From: Stentor coeruleus
Lineage: Eukaryota; Ciliophora; Heterotrichea; Heterotrichida; Stentoridae
Direction: 5' to 3'
Assembly (NCBI GenBank): GCA_001970955.1
Contig: MPUH01000041.1
Location: 78,198-142,197, forward strand
Length of the DNA: 64,000 nucleotides
Shown here: one piece after another, positions 28,585 through 39,959 of the stretch
Position numbering within the stretch: position 1 is the first letter of the stretch
Layout of the letters: every line of letters begins with the position of its first letter
The notes under the pieces: generated by a model
Databases searched by the model: none
Told to the model about the DNA's origin: nothing
What the model saw: only the letters and a program-made list of their open reading frames with translations
Position numbers and translations under genes: made by a program

Positions 28585-29571
28585 ATGTTCTGTGGAAGTA
28601 CAAGAAACCTAATTATAAGCGAGATGACAACAATGCTAAAACAAATCGAATCAGAAAACTCTTACTTCGAAAAAGAAAGAAACGAACTAAAATCAATATA
28701 TCACAATCGACCTACAGAAGAACGCAACATAGTCAAAGATATCCTGATAATGCATACCGATTTTGATGGAGGAGTAAACAAACTTAAAGACATAGTCGAA
28801 GAACTTGTGACAATACCATCAGAAAAAACTGTGACAACAGATAAAGCTCAAGATTTAGCATCGCAAATAGTTGTTATGCAATCATCACTAGTAAGAAAAA
28901 ACGACATTCTTCAAAAGTGTTTGGTACAGAAAATCCATTATCAGACGCTAAAAGATGAAGCTAAAGTGAATATTAATGAAGCTACAAGAGATAAAGACCA
29001 GATGAAATTTAAACGTATAGAGATTTCGAATTATGAGCATCATGATATTTTTGTTAAAAAAATAAAGTTTTTAAAAAGTGAAATCGAAAGATTTAAAGGG
29101 CTTATAACGAATTTGAAAAGTAATAATTATGATGAAGAATATGCATTAAATGAAGAAGAAAGTGCTGTGATGATGCTTAATGATAAACAAGCTTTTATGA
29201 AATTACAACAGGTTGTAGATGAGAGTATGAGAATTGAAGAGGAAATCGGAAGAATAAATACGAAGATAATGGGTAAAGCAGCTTATGGGAAAGATAGGAT
29301 ATTAATAGATCAAAAGAAAATGAGAATTGGAGAGTTAAAGATAAAGCTTAGGAATTTGAATGAGGAAGATGCTAGATTTAATGAAGATGGGAGAGAGGAT
29401 GAATGTACTAAGAAAATTAGGATACTTGATGGAATTATTGGGTGGAAAAAAGAGACAGTGAAAAATAAGATAGGGATGCAAGATTTAAGGAATAAGAGCA
29501 TGCTTAAGGAAATTGAAGCGAGTTTGAATAGAATAAAGCTTTATTCTTCGCAAAGTGGAGAATATAGATAG
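28585..29571 (+). CDS. Unrecognised coiled-coil protein
   Basis: The 328-residue protein is almost wholly helical and charged. Coiled-coil stretches lie at about 12-50, 95-190 and 215-320 (SLVRKNDILQKCLVQK, RIEEEIGRINTKIMGK, KKMRIGELKIKLRNL). There is no known motif, signal peptide or membrane segment. The architecture resembles small ciliary or basal-body coiled-coil proteins, which are common in ciliates, but nothing specific identifies it. Flanks show the usual pattern of C-rich upstream and G-rich downstream. The frame is clean. Confidence 0.6.
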   Translation: MFCGSTRNLIISEMTTMLKQIESENSYFEKERNELKSIYHNRPTEERNIVKDILIMHTDFDGGVNKLKDIVEELVTIPSEKTVTTDKAQDLASQIVVMQSSLVRKNDILQKCLVQKIHYQTLKDEAKVNINEATRDKDQMKFKRIEISNYEHHDIFVKKIKFLKSEIERFKGLITNLKSNNYDEEYALNEEESAVMMLNDKQAFMKLQQVVDESMRIEEEIGRINTKIMGKAAYGKDRILIDQKKMRIGELKIKLRNLNEEDARFNEDGREDECTKKIRILDGIIGWKKETVKNKIGMQDLRNKSMLKEIEASLNRIKLYSSQSGEYR

Positions 29572-30150
29572 TTTTATTATATGATAATTTTGAATTTAAG
29601 ATTAGATGCTTTGGGGGTTTTTGAAGAGAAAGAGGAATTTTATGATTTGAGAATGTGCTGTTTTCAGGTTAGTATGATGGAAAAATGCAAAATTTACAAG
29701 TTTTAAGATATTGGATATTTTAAAAAGGCATATTGGTATTATATAGTACCACGTAAAAAACTACTAAAATTAATTTTTATTAATCTAATAGATATAACTT
29801 AATTTCATACAGCCTCTATATATTTCTCAATTCTCAAACTTGTATAACAATAATATATTCAAAATTGTATACTTAAAAGAATGCAAGCAATTAAACTTAT
29901 TCTATATTATGAACAATCTAATAACCCTTATCTGCAAAACTTTCACTTAATCATAAATGCATCATCTCTAAAAATCCTTGTACTACAATCCAAATGTCTT
30001 ATATCATCATTTGTTTTCTATTCAATCATCATCTTAAATCCAATTTTTATTTTCATATTTTCCTCTGAATTCTAATCTTCACATTCTAAAAATCCTCATC
30101 AAGCCTATACAAATTTTCAAATAAAAAAAGTCTTATATTTATAATATAAC
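29572..30150. other. AT-rich spacer
   Basis: It is G-rich at first, then C/T-rich. The open frame at 29881-30075 begins with ATG but is a low-complexity Ile/Leu/Asn string, and I do not take it as a gene. Confidence 0.5.
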
Positions 30151-30755
30151 ATGGCCAGCAGATATCTACAGCAATACCCAATCCCAGCAGATTTCCCATC
30201 AATCCTCCGTGATTTGACTAGAGAAATCCTCAGACTGCAGCCAAAGAACATAGTTGAATTTTCAGCCAAATACTTCAAATGCAAAATCGACGTAATATAC
30301 AATTAGAAAACCCCATTTAGTTGGGAACAGTCAAAATCTAGAGGTCCACGTCCTTGCGACTACCCGAAAGTTCAACGACCAGCTCCTTCAAAAGTTATTG
30401 TTNTAGAGGTCCACGTCCTTGCGACTACCCGAAAGTTCAACGACCAGCTCCTTCAAAAGTTATTGTTTCCACTCACAAAGCAGAAATTTATGTGCCAAAG
30501 AAAAAAACCGCTACTGAAGACCATGAAAATACCCAAAAAACCCCAAGAGAACAAACTAAAGATAAACCTACAGCTAATGAAACTACAAAAGGTAAGCATG
30601 ATCATCATTCAAGAAGAGAATCTAATCATAGTGAAGGAAGGGAGGCTTTGAATATTTCAGGAAATGTCAGCCTTCCTTCTAACCCAGATGATGCAGCAGA
30701 GCATTATGTTGGCAATTTACTTGAAAAAGCAGAGACGAATATGGTTCATGCATAG
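30151..30755 (+). CDS. RIIa-domain protein (ropporin/RSP11/SPA17-like), one 15-nt intron and an assembly duplication
   Basis: Exon 1 is 30151-30291 and the intron is 30292-30306 (GTAATA...TTAG, 15 nt); coding then resumes to 30755. Exon 1 encodes a RIIa-type docking segment: QYPIPADFPSILRDLTREIL followed by RLQPKNIVEFSAKYFKCK. This is the D/D fold that binds A-kinase anchoring proteins, as in ropporin, SPA17, CABYR and radial-spoke RSP7/RSP11. The rest is basic, His/Lys/Thr-rich and disordered, ending in DDAAEHYVGNLLEKAET. An exact 64-bp duplication around an N (30339-30467) splits the frame. Reading through a single copy gives one continuous protein of about 174 residues. Axonemal location is inferred from the family. 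Confidence 0.8.
30339..30467. repeat. 64-bp direct repeat around a single N, inside the RIIa gene
   Basis: Positions 30339-30402 recur exactly at 30404-30467 around the N at 30403. Collapsing the two copies keeps the RIIa reading frame, which supports an assembly artefact. Confidence 0.9.
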
Positions 30756-31208
30756 TAATAAATACATGAAGAAGTTTATAGAAAATTAATTTTTTTTAAA
30801 TCAAAATTGAATGGGTACTATTTTAAGGATAATGCTTTTTTTTAGCTTTATCAGAAGGATTTAATGCTATGGTTATATACAAAAATTTTATATGAAATAA
30901 AACTATAAGATTTTTTAGATAGAGACTATACTTAAATAAAATAAGTCATAGGGATCTATTGGAAATATTAAAGTGCTAAGGTAAAAATGATACCTTTTTA
31001 GAAATAGGATAATAATTGTTTTGTAGCATTTGAAAAACTTATACTTATAAATATAATTAAAAAATCTTTATGATGCTTATTTTTCCTTACGAAAATAAGT
31101 TAATTGATTACATTTTTAAAAAGTAAAAATCTTGATATATTCTCAATAGTTTCTGCCATCATATTGTTACCTATCATAAACTCACCTATTCCATTCTATT
31201 ACTAATAA
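30756..31208. other. AT-rich spacer
   Basis: This AT-rich spacer separates two plus-strand genes. I see no gene or repeat. Confidence 0.5.
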
Positions 31209-32684
31209 ATGGAAGTTTGCATTATAGGTGGTGGTTTTTCAGGAACTATTTCGGCCAAAGTATCTTTAGACAAAGGTCTAATACCAGTGATCCTCGAGCG
31301 TATGCCATCAGTAGGGGGTCTTTGGAACAGTGGACTCAAAGACTGGGGGACATGGAATTCTTTAGGTGGTGTAAGGTCAAAGCATGTAACAGCATTTTCA
31401 GACCATTTCTGGGACATAACAGAAAATGATTTCCCTACACCTTTAGACAATGTGCAATATCTTCGTAGCTATATAGACAAGCATAAGCTTCTTCAATATT
31501 ATCATGTGAATTGTGAAGTAATAAGCATAGAAAAACAAGAAAATGACTATTTAGTTAAATGGAAAGAACAAGTGGAAACTAAAGAGAAAATTTTCCCATA
31601 TGTTATAATTGCCTCAGGGAAACTGTCAAATGCAAATTGCCCTTTTCCTAACCTTGAAAAATATAAAGGACTTTTACTTCATGGAGGAAGTTATCGAAGT
31701 CCTGAAATATGCGCTGGAAAAAAAGTAGTAATTATAGGAAAAAGCTTTACTGGGTCTGATATAGCTTTGGATATAAAAGATGTGGCTGAAAGTGTTGTGC
31801 AGATATATAGGAAACCTTATAGTTGTGCGAAAAAGTATTTGGAAGGAGTGCCTTATGATTATTTTTTATATAAGATTCCAGAGAGTAATGAGAATAATGA
31901 TATAGTGCCAAATTTGGTCCAGGCTGAAAAGTTTAATAAGACCCTGTGGAGTATGTTTGGTAACCCTTCTGAAGTGCTTGCTGATTGGGAAATACAAGAA
32001 GAGTCATTAAGAAAAGAGTTTTTCACTTTTTCTGTGCAGAGCAATGAGTATTACAATGCGGTTTCTACTAGGAAAATATCTTGTGTCAAAGGAGAAGTTG
32101 TGGATTTATATGAAAATGGTGTAGTTCTGGCTGATGGGCAAATGATTGAGTGTGATGTTGTCGTAGCTTGTATGGGTTTTATGTCAAATTATATGTTTTT
32201 ATCTGAGGAAATAAGAAGGATCACTCAATATAGGCCACAAGATCGATTGCTTCCAACTGTACTTTATAGGTCTATTCTTCATCCAGATTTACCGAAAATG
32301 TGTTTTGTAGGGAATTTTTTAACTCTAGCCCCAGGAAGATTTGAGCTACAAGCTGAGATTGGTGTTAGGTTTATGATTGGGACTTTAGAAGTTGATAATG
32401 AAGAATTATGGCAAGGAGTTAGAGATGAGGAGTTTATTAGGGAAAATATGAGGATGCTCATGTGGCCTTATTATTTTATTCCTTATCTTGCAGAGTGTTT
32501 GAGGATTTTGAAGATTAATTTGGATCTAAGGAGATTGGAGAAGGTGTATGGGGCTAGGAATTTACCAATCTTGCCGTATTTTTTGTTTAGAGACAGAAAT
32601 GGACAGGATGAGGTTTGCAGAAAGGCGTGTGAGGAGCTTAAGAAAAAATACCCTTGTTTTAGGGATGAGTTAGCAGCATTATAA
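31209..32684 (+). CDS. Flavin-containing monooxygenase (FMO-like)
   Basis: FMOs oxygenate soft nucleophiles (N or S) with NADPH, FAD and O2. The 491-residue protein starts directly with the FAD dinucleotide motif (MEVCIIGGGFSGTISAK), then has MPSVGGLWN in the FMO position. The NADPH-binding motif VVIIGKSFTGSDIALDI lies at about 180. The FMO-identifying FxGxxxHxxxY motif is degenerate (YKGLLLHGGSYRSPE), keeping Gly, His and Tyr. The stretch VVVACMGFMSNY at about 315 corresponds to the ATG-containing motif of the family. The absence of an N-terminal extension argues for a cytosolic enzyme. Related Baeyer-Villiger and siderophore hydroxylases are less likely alternatives. Confidence 0.85.
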   Translation: MEVCIIGGGFSGTISAKVSLDKGLIPVILERMPSVGGLWNSGLKDWGTWNSLGGVRSKHVTAFSDHFWDITENDFPTPLDNVQYLRSYIDKHKLLQYYHVNCEVISIEKQENDYLVKWKEQVETKEKIFPYVIIASGKLSNANCPFPNLEKYKGLLLHGGSYRSPEICAGKKVVIIGKSFTGSDIALDIKDVAESVVQIYRKPYSCAKKYLEGVPYDYFLYKIPESNENNDIVPNLVQAEKFNKTLWSMFGNPSEVLADWEIQEESLRKEFFTFSVQSNEYYNAVSTRKISCVKGEVVDLYENGVVLADGQMIECDVVVACMGFMSNYMFLSEEIRRITQYRPQDRLLPTVLYRSILHPDLPKMCFVGNFLTLAPGRFELQAEIGVRFMIGTLEVDNEELWQGVRDEEFIRENMRMLMWPYYFIPYLAECLRILKINLDLRRLEKVYGARNLPILPYFLFRDRNGQDEVCRKACEELKKKYPCFRDELAAL

Positions 32685-33972
32685 AGTGTCTTGATAATTT
32701 AGAGGATGCTTAAGGTTTATAAATTATAAATAAACCATAATATTATTTTTTAGTCGGAAATAAGGAGTATAATAAAAACCATAAAAGATGTGAAATTACT
32801 ATCAACAACTCCATTTTAGAAATTGATGGATTAATAAACTACTATCAATCTTTCTACAAAGAAATAGTATATATTATAAGCTTTTAATATTTGCATTATA
32901 TTAACCTAAATAACAATAGCATGAAACATGCTTTGACTTGCTACGAGGAGAATCTACATAAGTTAGTTAATCATTTATTTATTTTTTGAAATCTCATCTG
33001 CAGACATACATATTTGTAATTTTTTAAAGGCGCAATTTAGTAATATTTTGCAATTTATATAATCCACTTAAAATAATAAATTCAGTAATACGGTATTTTA
33101 AACTCTTTAAAAATTATTTTATCTGCACACATCTCAGATTTATATAATTATATATAAAATGAATTTTTTAAAAAACCTTTTGAGCAATGCTAGGAATAAA
33201 GGCTTCTGGTATTGTAGATGCATGCATTATTACAGTTATCTAAAATATAAGCTAAGATTTTTATCTTGGGCTTGCATGGAAAGCAAAAAAATATTCAATC
33301 AGAAAAAACAGCCTGTCTGAAATAGAAAACTATATCTATAATGACATTTGTAAATTTTAAGATTAAGTTAGCATGACCAGAATGAAAATCATGCTACACA
33401 AAACTGTAGTCATAGACTGAATGGACATAACTGCATTTCTGTCAAGTCAAGGAGCAGATTATTCATAAATTATTATAGAAATCCTAACAATTCATATAGT
33501 TACATAAATCATAAAGACATATATAGATTCATACAAAATCCAGTAAAATATACTTTACTTAAAGTTTCTGAATTAGGAAAAGAGCATGATTATAAAACTT
33601 CTCAGAACTATAGCAACACACAGAGATCCATACAGAAACAGTCGCTAGAAAAGGTTCAGCTTCACAAAGAATACAAATTGCAGAAATCTCATATTCGCCC
33701 ATCTTATACAAAAAAATAAAAAGTAGTTTCGGTCTCCTGATATGTAATATTTTTATCAATTTATTTGATATTATAATCAGGAAGAAGCACTTCTAAATAT
33801 ATGATGAAGTAAAAAAAGTACTAAGAAGTGAACGTCATTCATAAAAAAAATAACTTCTTTGCAATACAATCAGCATATGACGAACAATAATAATTTTAAT
33901 CAGAACTATTATATTGGTTATATTTTCTTCGTCTATTATAAAAAATAATATTTTATTATTACTAATTATAAT
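32685..33972. other. 1.3-kb AT-rich spacer
   Basis: I found no supported gene. The minus-strand open frame at 33559-33759 opens on TTG and lacks gene-like composition. No repeat is shared with other parts of the window. Confidence 0.5.
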
Positions 33973-35832
33973 ATGGAGTTAGATAAAGTCAGACTATATC
34001 TTGAAGAAATTGAGATTCCTTCAGATTATAGCGTAGAACTTTGGAAAAAGGCTTATCTTAGAGTGAAATCTAAGATAATGTACACAAAAATAACTGAGAC
34101 TTACTCACCACTAACTCAAACAGTAAGGTTAACAAGAAAAAGTAATATTCCTGTGAAAATATCAATGCCCTATCTGATACTACATCCGAATTCACGTATG
34201 AAATTTGTGTGGAACTATGTGCTAATAATTTTATTAATTTATACAGCTACCATCACCCCTTTTCGAATATGTTTCATTGACTCAGTTACTTATTCTTCAT
34301 GGTGGTGGGCTGATGCACTAGTTGATATTCTTTTCGCAGTTGATATTATCATCAATCTCAATAGTGCGTTTTATAATGAAGACAATCAGCTTGAGACATC
34401 ACGCAAGTATATTTTCCTAAATTATTTGAAAACTTGGATGTTTCTTGATATTTGTGCCTTGCTTCCTTACCAAATTTTCCAACCCAACCCCACATCATCA
34501 AGTAGCAAGCTTATAAAAATGATTCGTTTACTGCGATTGTACCGGCTTTTCAAAATCTATCATCTCATAAAGCAGTTTAAAAACGCAGGAAATATTGAAG
34601 AAACGCAATTGATACAAGAAGGTTTCGTCATTAACGAAGCATTAAAACATCTGATCAAATTCAGCCTCAAAACCTTAATTGCTATTCATGTGATATCATG
34701 TTTATGGTATTTCTCAGCAAAAATACAGGATTTTGAGCCTGGCACCTGGGTGGCTAGAATGAATTTCGAAGAGTATTCTCTAGGTCAGTTATATTTAAGA
34801 AGTTTTTACTGGGCATTTACAACGTTGTCAACAGTAGGCTATGGAGATATCCACCCTGAGAACAATATTGAGATGCTAATTGCAATAGCTTGGATGCTAT
34901 TCGGTATCTGCTTTTTTTCCTACACCCTAGGGATTTTAAGTTCAATGCTTTTATCACAAAACACCAAAGAAATTGCTTTAAACAAGAAACTCTTAGCCGT
35001 TGACGAGTTTATAAAAGAAGAAAAACTCCCAGTTAGGCTGAAAAGGGAAATGAAAGAGGCTTTAAAATATTCGAATGAAAAAAATGGATTCTCATGGGCT
35101 GATAAGCAAGGGATTTTAAATGAATTACCAGCCGAACTAAGATATGAAATTGCTGTAAAAATGCATTCTGGGGCAATTTTGAATATTCCTTATTTTATGG
35201 AAAAAGATAAAGTGTTTATTGCCGCTATAGTCCCTTTATTAGGAAATATTCATGGGAAAAAAAGAGATTATGTTTATAAAGAAGGAGATTATGCTAGCGA
35301 TATTTATTTTATTATAATTGGTCATGTGACATTGATGTGCATTGATATTCCTATTAAAAGCTGGAAGTCAGGGAAGTATTTTGGGGATATTGAAGTTATG
35401 GAAAAAACTACAAGAGATTATTCGGTATATTGTGCGGCCAATTCTCAGTTGCTTGTTATGAGTAGAGATGCTATAAATTTTATCCATAGTGAGTTCCCAG
35501 AATATTCTAATGATATGTTAATAACGGCAAAACTGAAGAAAGAGAGGCTTGACAATTTGAAAAGGAAAATACATATTTTCACACGAATTAAGAATCTAGG
35601 GTTAACTAAAGGAAAATCTGCTGAAAAAATAAAACTACTAATACAAAACGAGATTAAAATTGAGAATTTGATTATTGGTAATAGAAAGGAAAAGGCAAAC
35701 TTAGGTAATTTTCTTAAAAGCATACTTGAGATTGATCAAAACATTTCTAAATCTGAAAAAAAGCTCACTCTTGCCCTCGAAAAAACCGAAAAGATACTCA
35801 ATAAATACTTGCCTAATAATCTTGAAATATAA
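33973..35832 (+). CDS. Cyclic-nucleotide-binding voltage-gated K+ channel (EAG/HCN/CNG class)
   Basis: In 619 residues there are about six membrane segments between residues 75 and 335. S1 is near FVWNYVLIILLIYTATI. The S2-S3 region ends WWADALVDILFAVDIIINLN. S4 carries the basic ladder IRLLRLYRLFKIYHLIKQF. The pore helix and filter read AFTTLSTVGYGDIHPEN, where GYGD indicates K+ selectivity. A C-linker and cyclic-nucleotide-binding domain follow at about 345-510 (KEGDYASDIYFIIIGHV, GKYFGDIEVMEK). The usual Arg in the cNMP phosphate cassette is not evident (FGDIEVMEKTTRDYS), so ligand binding is uncertain. The protein acts at the plasma or ciliary membrane. It ends in a helical, Lys-rich tail. 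Confidence 0.9.
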   Translation: MELDKVRLYLEEIEIPSDYSVELWKKAYLRVKSKIMYTKITETYSPLTQTVRLTRKSNIPVKISMPYLILHPNSRMKFVWNYVLIILLIYTATITPFRICFIDSVTYSSWWWADALVDILFAVDIIINLNSAFYNEDNQLETSRKYIFLNYLKTWMFLDICALLPYQIFQPNPTSSSSKLIKMIRLLRLYRLFKIYHLIKQFKNAGNIEETQLIQEGFVINEALKHLIKFSLKTLIAIHVISCLWYFSAKIQDFEPGTWVARMNFEEYSLGQLYLRSFYWAFTTLSTVGYGDIHPENNIEMLIAIAWMLFGICFFSYTLGILSSMLLSQNTKEIALNKKLLAVDEFIKEEKLPVRLKREMKEALKYSNEKNGFSWADKQGILNELPAELRYEIAVKMHSGAILNIPYFMEKDKVFIAAIVPLLGNIHGKKRDYVYKEGDYASDIYFIIIGHVTLMCIDIPIKSWKSGKYFGDIEVMEKTTRDYSVYCAANSQLLVMSRDAINFIHSEFPEYSNDMLITAKLKKERLDNLKRKIHIFTRIKNLGLTKGKSAEKIKLLIQNEIKIENLIIGNRKEKANLGNFLKSILEIDQNISKSEKKLTLALEKTEKILNKYLPNNLEI

Positions 35833-37694
35833 TATATTAGATTATAAAAGACTTAAATCTAAAACTAAATGCACAAATTAAAATAATTCATAATCACTCA
35901 GGACAAAGCATACTTAAAACTTTCATATCCCATAGTCCATATANATAAAAGACTTAAATCTAAAACTAAATGCACAAATTAAAATAATTCATAATCACTC
36001 AGGACAAAACATACTTAAAACTTTCATATCCCATAGTTCATATATTTTTTTTATCTCTTATACTAAAGCCTAACTCTTTTTAATCCATCTAATATAAAAA
36101 ATTGTCATAAAAATTCTCTTCATACAAAATTCATCCTATCTCATAAGTTAAAACCTCTTTCCGCATAATTTCCCCAGTATTTTAATCTTCTTAATCTTCA
36201 TCATACACAAAAATCCTCAAATAGTTTTATTTCTACTTAAAAAGATGCAATATAAGAAACTAAGTTAATAAGCTATTTTTTTCTTTGGATGATATCTTAA
36301 TTGGTAATGCATTTCTTGTAAGTTAATTATTTTTCATTGCGTTTATAATTAGTATATTCGTCAGTATATATAATCGATCTTATTGAGTCTTGATATGACT
36401 CTCAACATACTGTTTATCTTTAAAATCCTTAAGCATACCATTCGCATATAGAGTAAGGGGTAGTATAATAAACTAAAGGTTGCAACTCTCCCAGCATTAT
36501 ACGTTAGACAACTTCCACAGCGAGTTTTGGTATGTCAGACTTGTAGATAGTTTTTGAAGCATCCATTTATTAAGATATTTGTGTATAAGATTGACTAGGA
36601 TTGAATAAGTTGAAAAAAGTTTGGATATTTTATTTGGTTTGGAATTGATAAGATTGTAGAGATTTTTAAATATTATGATAAGTTTTTATAGAATAATGAT
36701 TTGCAATTATTAGATTTTGTATGTGTGTGATTTTTAAGAGTTGGAAGTTTATTTTGAAAGAATGGGTTGGTTTTATTCAGATATATTTTAGAAAAGGCAT
36801 GGAATAATAAGTGAAATTTGGCAATTTTGAAAAATTAGCATAAAATTTATGGTTTTTAATTTTGCAAGATGTATTTATGTAAAACTATATAGGATTTAGA
36901 TATTTAAGCATTTTTTCTTACTCAAAAAAAGTGAAAAAATATAAAAAATAAGAAAGCAACTAGTTTAATAGTCAGCACCAACTCTGATTAAATTCCAATT
37001 AGTTTTCTTTAGTGAAGAGGGAATATTTTACTATTTTATAGCAAAACTTATACTCACCTTCTCTAGGTGATATTCTTTATACAGAAAATCAATGAATTTA
37101 TCAATTTTTTTTCTAACTGAAGGTGTAAAAAATAGGATTTGAATTAAATACTACTATTGGCACATATTTGACTCAATAAAATTTTGGTGAATATTGCAAT
37201 GTGCTTAACTGGCTTCAGCTTTGAGGCAAAAATTGATTATTTCCAAGAACTTCATGCAAAGTTGAAGATCTAGAATTGATGAGGAGGGGCAATAGTCCTG
37301 ATTAATGAGTGTTATTTGGCAAACGCAAATATAATCATATTTATCGGTAGATTGTGTCTGGATTGCTGAGAGCGTTGGCATACTTAAAAAAAATATTTTT
37401 TACTAAAGTTAAAAATGTAATAAACCTTATAGAAATGATAAAAAATGTATATCGAAGAATCTGTAATTACAGAGGGTTATTACTCAATCAAGTATCGTTG
37501 TGAGCATTGTAATGTAAACTATAGTGAAAACTAAACTAATTCTGCAATAGGCGCGATTATTAATTCCATTAAAGCTGCACGGAGTGATATAAAACTTTAT
37601 CTTTCCATATAACAGAACTATGAAAATGAACATCATCATTTGTTAAAATTTCCTTTGCAAATAAACCTTATCATTAAATAATCATTTATAATCT
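35833..37694. other. 1.9-kb spacer with possible gene remnants
   Basis: It begins with the duplicated block at 35844-36044. Two short stretches look protein-like but broken. At 37447-37533 a 28-codon frame contains YRCEHCN, a CxxC finger. At 37198-37370 there are coding-like pieces with stops. Neither supports a gene. A zinc-ribbon fragment of a decayed transposon is one possibility. Confidence 0.35.
35844..36044. repeat. 100-bp direct repeat around a single N
   Basis: Positions 35844-35943 recur at 35945-36044 with two single-base differences, around the N at 35944. This is most likely an unmerged or allelic contig overlap, and it is non-coding. Confidence 0.85.
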
Positions 37695-39827
37695 CTAATC
37701 TTTTAAAGTGCTTTTTTTTTGAATAAACCTCCTTTTCGGAGCAGTGATACACTTTGTAAAGCTCCCTCCCGATGAAAAAGCTTCATGCAATATCTTCACA
37801 GCTTTATCATTATTCACATCTTTATTCGGCGATTTCTCACTAACTTTATAAAAATTACCAATATTATCAAAAATTTTTCCCATAAGAATTTTTCGTCCTG
37901 GCTTTGCCCTTTCACATTTCCTCTCATTTATTTTATCAAGTTCAATCGGCGTGTACATTGCTACAAAATCGTCAATGCGCATAAAACCTCCACCAACTCT
38001 TACTGTTTATGAATTACTTGTGATTCTTCCATTTTCTAGTTTTAAAAACAATCTTTTTGTGCCAAATAAATACATTCCATAGTCTTCTCTTATGAATTGT
38101 ATTGGTAATGGTTCTGCTCTTGAGTTTATATAGTCAGCAATAGCTTCATCTACAGGATCTTCTTTTATAGGTAGGTAATTTGTTTTATTTTGAAGATCAG
38201 CGATAAGTTCTCGCAAAATACCTATCTCACTATCCCGGTCTTCTACAATTTCTTTAACCTGATCAATAATTCTCACCGCACTCAAATGATCATCAGCAGT
38301 TTTAATCACAAACATAACTAAACCATCATTTTCCTCCACCAACTTATCATTAATCTCCTTAGCATAATCTTTCAGCCCCTTCACATCTTCAGCCACCTTC
38401 CTCCCATCATCAAAACTTATAACCCTGCCCTGTACTGCAACTAATTGAATTTTTAAATCCTGACATTTCACACATTCATTTCTATATTGTCCTGTAATCT
38501 CATGAAGCTCTTGCTTAGTTTTAGAAAACTCCTGGAATGATGTTTGTAAATTAGATGCTAAATTCTTTTTCTCTATATGCAAATTTGATATTGTTATTGA
38601 GAAATCTGAAGCCGCTTTTTTAATTTTATCATGAAGGAATACACATTCAGATTGATGTTTTTTTGATAAGTCTTCGAATTGCCAGGATTTGTATTCTTGG
38701 TCTTTTAAAGAACTGAGCTTTGAGGTTAGTTCAGAAATTTCGCTTTGATAGTGAAGAGATTTTCTTATATTATCATTAAGGTTTGATTGGAGTATATGGA
38801 TTTGTCCTTTTTGATTAGATATTTCATTTTCGAGAACGATGATTTGCTCATCTTTGGTGTGAATTTCTTGGATTTTGTTGTTGGAGTCATTTTCAAAATT
38901 TTGGATGGTTTTATTGTATTGATTTTTAAATAAGGCTCTTTCATTTTCTAGGGTGTTTATTTGTTTTTTCAATGCTTCTATGAGTTTTTCTATATCGATA
39001 TAGTTTTTTTGTTGGCATTTAAGTTTTTCTACTTCATTTTCTAAATACTGAACTCTAAAAGCTAGCTGGTTCTCAATAACACATTTTTCCCTATACTGCT
39101 TTTTTAGTTCTTCATATGAATTTTCAATCTCCACCCTCTTCCTTATAATATTTTCCATATCTTTTTCCATTTCATTCTGCGATAATTTTAAAGCTCTGCA
39201 TGTTTCCTCTATAGAAAAATGCATTTTTTCCCTTTCAACCAAATGCTCTGAACTAATTTCCTCAGTTTTTGCAAGTCTTTCTTGTATCAAGCACAGAGCC
39301 TTAAGCTTATAATTAAGCCCAATAATTATAGCCCTTAGATTTTCAATGCATTTTTCAGGTAAAAAGCCTTGTTCACGGACTAGCTTCTCAAGATTTAAAG
39401 CAAGATCAGAACAATAATCAAAGTTTGTGCATTTTTGCAGTAAGGGATTTACTAAAGATACACATATTGAGCCTTGACCTATAGATTTTAAGTCAGTTAA
39501 ATCTGCACTTTTACTAGGACGTTGCTTTTCTGGAGATAATTCAAATGGAGATGTACCTTGGATAGTGAATACTTTTGTATTAGGGAAAGTTTCTTGAGAT
39601 AATTTAACTAGGGACTTAGCGAATTGTCTGGATTTATAGAAAAATAACAAAGGGAATTCACAGAATTGGGTACGAGATATGGTGATGTTAGATGTTATAA
39701 ATGGGTATTCTAGAATCTCAGGTTTTTCTGAGAGATTTAGTGTGATTTTGATAGATTTCAAGGAATCTTGGTCGAAGTTTTCGATCGTTAGATTCTGTAT
39801 TGCAAGTCTTATTAACTGATTTTCCAT
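37695..39827 (-). CDS. Coiled-coil protein with C-terminal GAS2-related (GAR) microtubule-binding domain, one 15-nt intron
   Basis: Exons are 39827-38018 and 38002-37695, with a 15-nt intron at 38003-38017 (GTAATT...AACAG). They give 705 residues. Without splicing, exon 1 ends after ITSNS and the second part looks like a separate 95-residue gene. Spliced, the junction reads LKLENGRITIRVGGGFMRID. This matches the core of the GAS2-related domain, where a VRVGGGW segment follows a beta strand, in GAS2 and spectraplakins. The stretch MYLFGTKRLFLKL just before it is the preceding strand. GAR domains bind microtubules. Residues about 180-540 are long coiled coil. The N-terminal 150 residues resemble a small folded domain I do not recognise. 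Cytoskeletal linker is the likely role. Confidence 0.8.
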
Positions 39828-39959
39828 TTATGTAGGGTGTTAGATAAATATGAATGAAGAAAATTTTGAAAAGATACAGAAAATACATGCTATTATCAAT
39901 TAAGCTAATTTGGGGACTAGATTTTCAGTCAATTTTTCCATTACTTTACCTTCATAAAG

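Noticed and set aside
30117-30302. Minus-strand frame at the RIIa locus
   Set aside because: It is a shadow of the RIIa exon on the plus strand, which encodes the recognisable docking domain.
37695-37982. Separate 95-residue gene after the long coiled-coil gene
   Set aside because: A 15-nt intron joins it in frame to the upstream gene and completes a GAS2-type core, so it is the last exon.
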